Source: Sphingomonas sp. TDK1 (GTDB lineage: Bacteria > Pseudomonadota > Alphaproteobacteria > Sphingomonadales > Sphingomonadaceae). Taken from it: 64,000 nucleotides of DNA. The position numbers and the translations under genes were made by a program. Under the pieces are notes generated by a model. That model made no database searches. It was not told the DNA's origin and saw only the letters and a list, made by a program, of their open reading frames with translations. Below are positions 63,248 through 64,000 of the stretch, in pieces (the first letter of the stretch is position 1; each line of letters opens with the position of its first letter). The DNA lies in NCBI RefSeq assembly GCF_001650735.1, contig NZ_LXVY01000005.1:124001-188000 (forward strand). The letters are read 5' to 3'.

Positions 63248-63901
63248 TCAGCGTCCGGTTCCGATCCCCCGCGCCAGCAGCTGCGCAACAACTTCAGCAA
63301 TTGCCTCGGGCGGCGTACCTTCGTCCCAGACGCTGTAGCGCAGGCCCAGGAAAACGTTCATCCCCATGATCGCCCAGGCATGGATCTCGCTCACATCGTC
63401 GCGAATCTCGCCACGCTCCGCTCCCGCGCGGAGGCGGGCGGCGATGCGCTCCGCCGTGCTGGCATAATGATGGCGAAAGCTGGCCGGATCGACGAATTCC
63501 GCCTCGTCGACGATGCGATAGATCTCCTTGTGCTCGCGGGCGAAGCGGATGAAGGCGAGCAGCGCCGCACGCTCGGCATCAATCTGGTCGCGGGCGCCGC
63601 GCAGCGCCGGGCCGACATGTTCGCGCACCTGATCGCTCATGTCTCTGACGAGCGCGCGGAACACGGCGTCCTTCGAATCGAAATAGGTGTAGAAGCTGCC
63701 GAGCGCCACGCCGGCGCGCCGCGTAATCCCGCTGATCGATCCCTCGTGAAAGCCCTTCTCGCCGAACTCGGCGGCGGCGGCGTCGAGAATCGCCCGCAGG
63801 GTGCGGCGGCCGCGCTCGGTGCGCGGCACCTTGGCGTCGTTCGCGGACGCGGCTCCATCGCTCACGGAAGTGGCTGAAACGCCACGCTCTTCCGGCTTCA
63901 T
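63248..63901 (-). CDS. TetR/AcrR-family regulator
   Basis: 217 aa. N-terminal HTH: RRTLRAILDAAAAEFGEKGF and GSISGITRRAGVALGSFYTY, then FDSKDAVF. A 30-residue charged leader precedes it. The C-terminal ligand domain (from about 90) is not characteristic of a named subfamily, although FIRFAREHKEIYRIVDEAEF is often seen in regulators of fatty-acid or acyl-CoA genes. A palindrome lies 25 bases upstream of the start, so it probably controls itself and a divergent gene beyond the right edge. Confidence 0.9.
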   Translation of the reverse strand: MKPEERGVSATSVSDGAASANDAKVPRTERGRRTLRAILDAAAAEFGEKGFHEGSISGITRRAGVALGSFYTYFDSKDAVFRALVRDMSDQVREHVGPALRGARDQIDAERAALLAFIRFAREHKEIYRIVDEAEFVDPASFRHHYASTAERIAARLRAGAERGEIRDDVSEIHAWAIMGMNVFLGLRYSVWDEGTPPEAIAEVVAQLLARGIGTGR

Positions 63902-63925
63902 CCGCCTCCCCTTCCAATCCCAAGT

Positions 63926-63946
63926 TGAAACCCGGTTCAGGTTTCA
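63926..63946. promoter_or_regulatory. Palindromic operator upstream of TetR gene
   Basis: TGAAACC-N7-GGTTTCA, a perfect 7-7-7 inverted repeat, 25 bases before the tetR start. Length and placement match TetR-family operators. Confidence 0.65.
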
Positions 63947-64000
63947 GTATAGCTTCCGGCAACGGCTTACAACCCGCGTTCAAGATGGGTTGCACCAGGG

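Overview
The window is high-GC DNA (about 65-70% in most places) from a member of the Sphingomonadaceae, most likely Sphingomonas or a close relative. The grounds are three TonB-dependent receptors (one of the Xanthomonas/Caulobacter TIGR01782 type), an Atxe2-type lasso peptide isopeptidase locus, the alphaproteobacterial order helicase - S4 protein - FdxA - CarD, and a BamE / ubiquinol-cytochrome c chaperone / YceD group. No rRNA, tRNA or CRISPR array was seen. All assignments come from reading the sequence; no database search was run.

Layout. 1-2.1 kb: the 3' end of a conjugative type IV secretion operon (trbF fragment, trbG, trbI running off the left edge). It is joined directly to 2.1-10.0 kb, a lasso peptide locus whose cyclase has lost its N-terminus and whose precursor and leader-peptidase genes are absent. 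The isopeptidase, TonB receptor, FecR and FecI genes are intact. 10.0-13.7 kb is an accessory island: an unknown membrane protein, a chimera of IS5-type transposase and hipA remnants, an intact hipBA toxin-antitoxin pair with palindromic operators, and a Fic-like C-terminal remnant. 13.7-16.8 kb: an exported phosphoesterase, then a divergent MerC-like / DUF1826 pair around a Zur-box-like palindrome. 16.8-30.6 kb: an alpha-mannan or N-glycan utilisation locus (TonB receptor, GH92, GH125, GH92, GH43, TonB receptor). 31.0-39.8 kb: a potassium uptake locus with seven genes on the minus strand (27-aa peptide, kdpF, kdpA, kdpB, outer-membrane channel, kdpC, kdpE) and kdpD divergent. 39.9-40.6 kb: a Crp/Fnr regulator. 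40.6-44.4 kb: a three-gene cassette made of a TIR-TM-TPR protein, an unrecognised protein and a TPR/SLOG-like/cyclase-like protein. This is the best candidate for an undescribed system. 44.5-64 kb is mostly housekeeping: M20 peptidase, PdeM, a small HTH/membrane cassette, a DUF2807 lipoprotein, CarD, FdxA, S4 protein, SUV3-like helicase, M23 peptidase, HerA-like ATPase, TauE/TIGR02186 pair, an NfrB/NfrA-like glycan pair, RcnB, BamE, a cytochrome bc1 chaperone, YceD, a membrane protein and a TetR regulator.

How the genes work together. The FecI-FecR-receptor-isopeptidase set forms a cell-surface signalling and import chain that can take up and linearise lasso peptides even though this copy can no longer make one. 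The mannosidase locus couples outer-membrane import to exo-acting debranching. The kdp locus couples a potassium pump to its sensor and regulator and adds an outer-membrane barrel. Many genes overlap by ATGA or GTGA, which supports the operons described.
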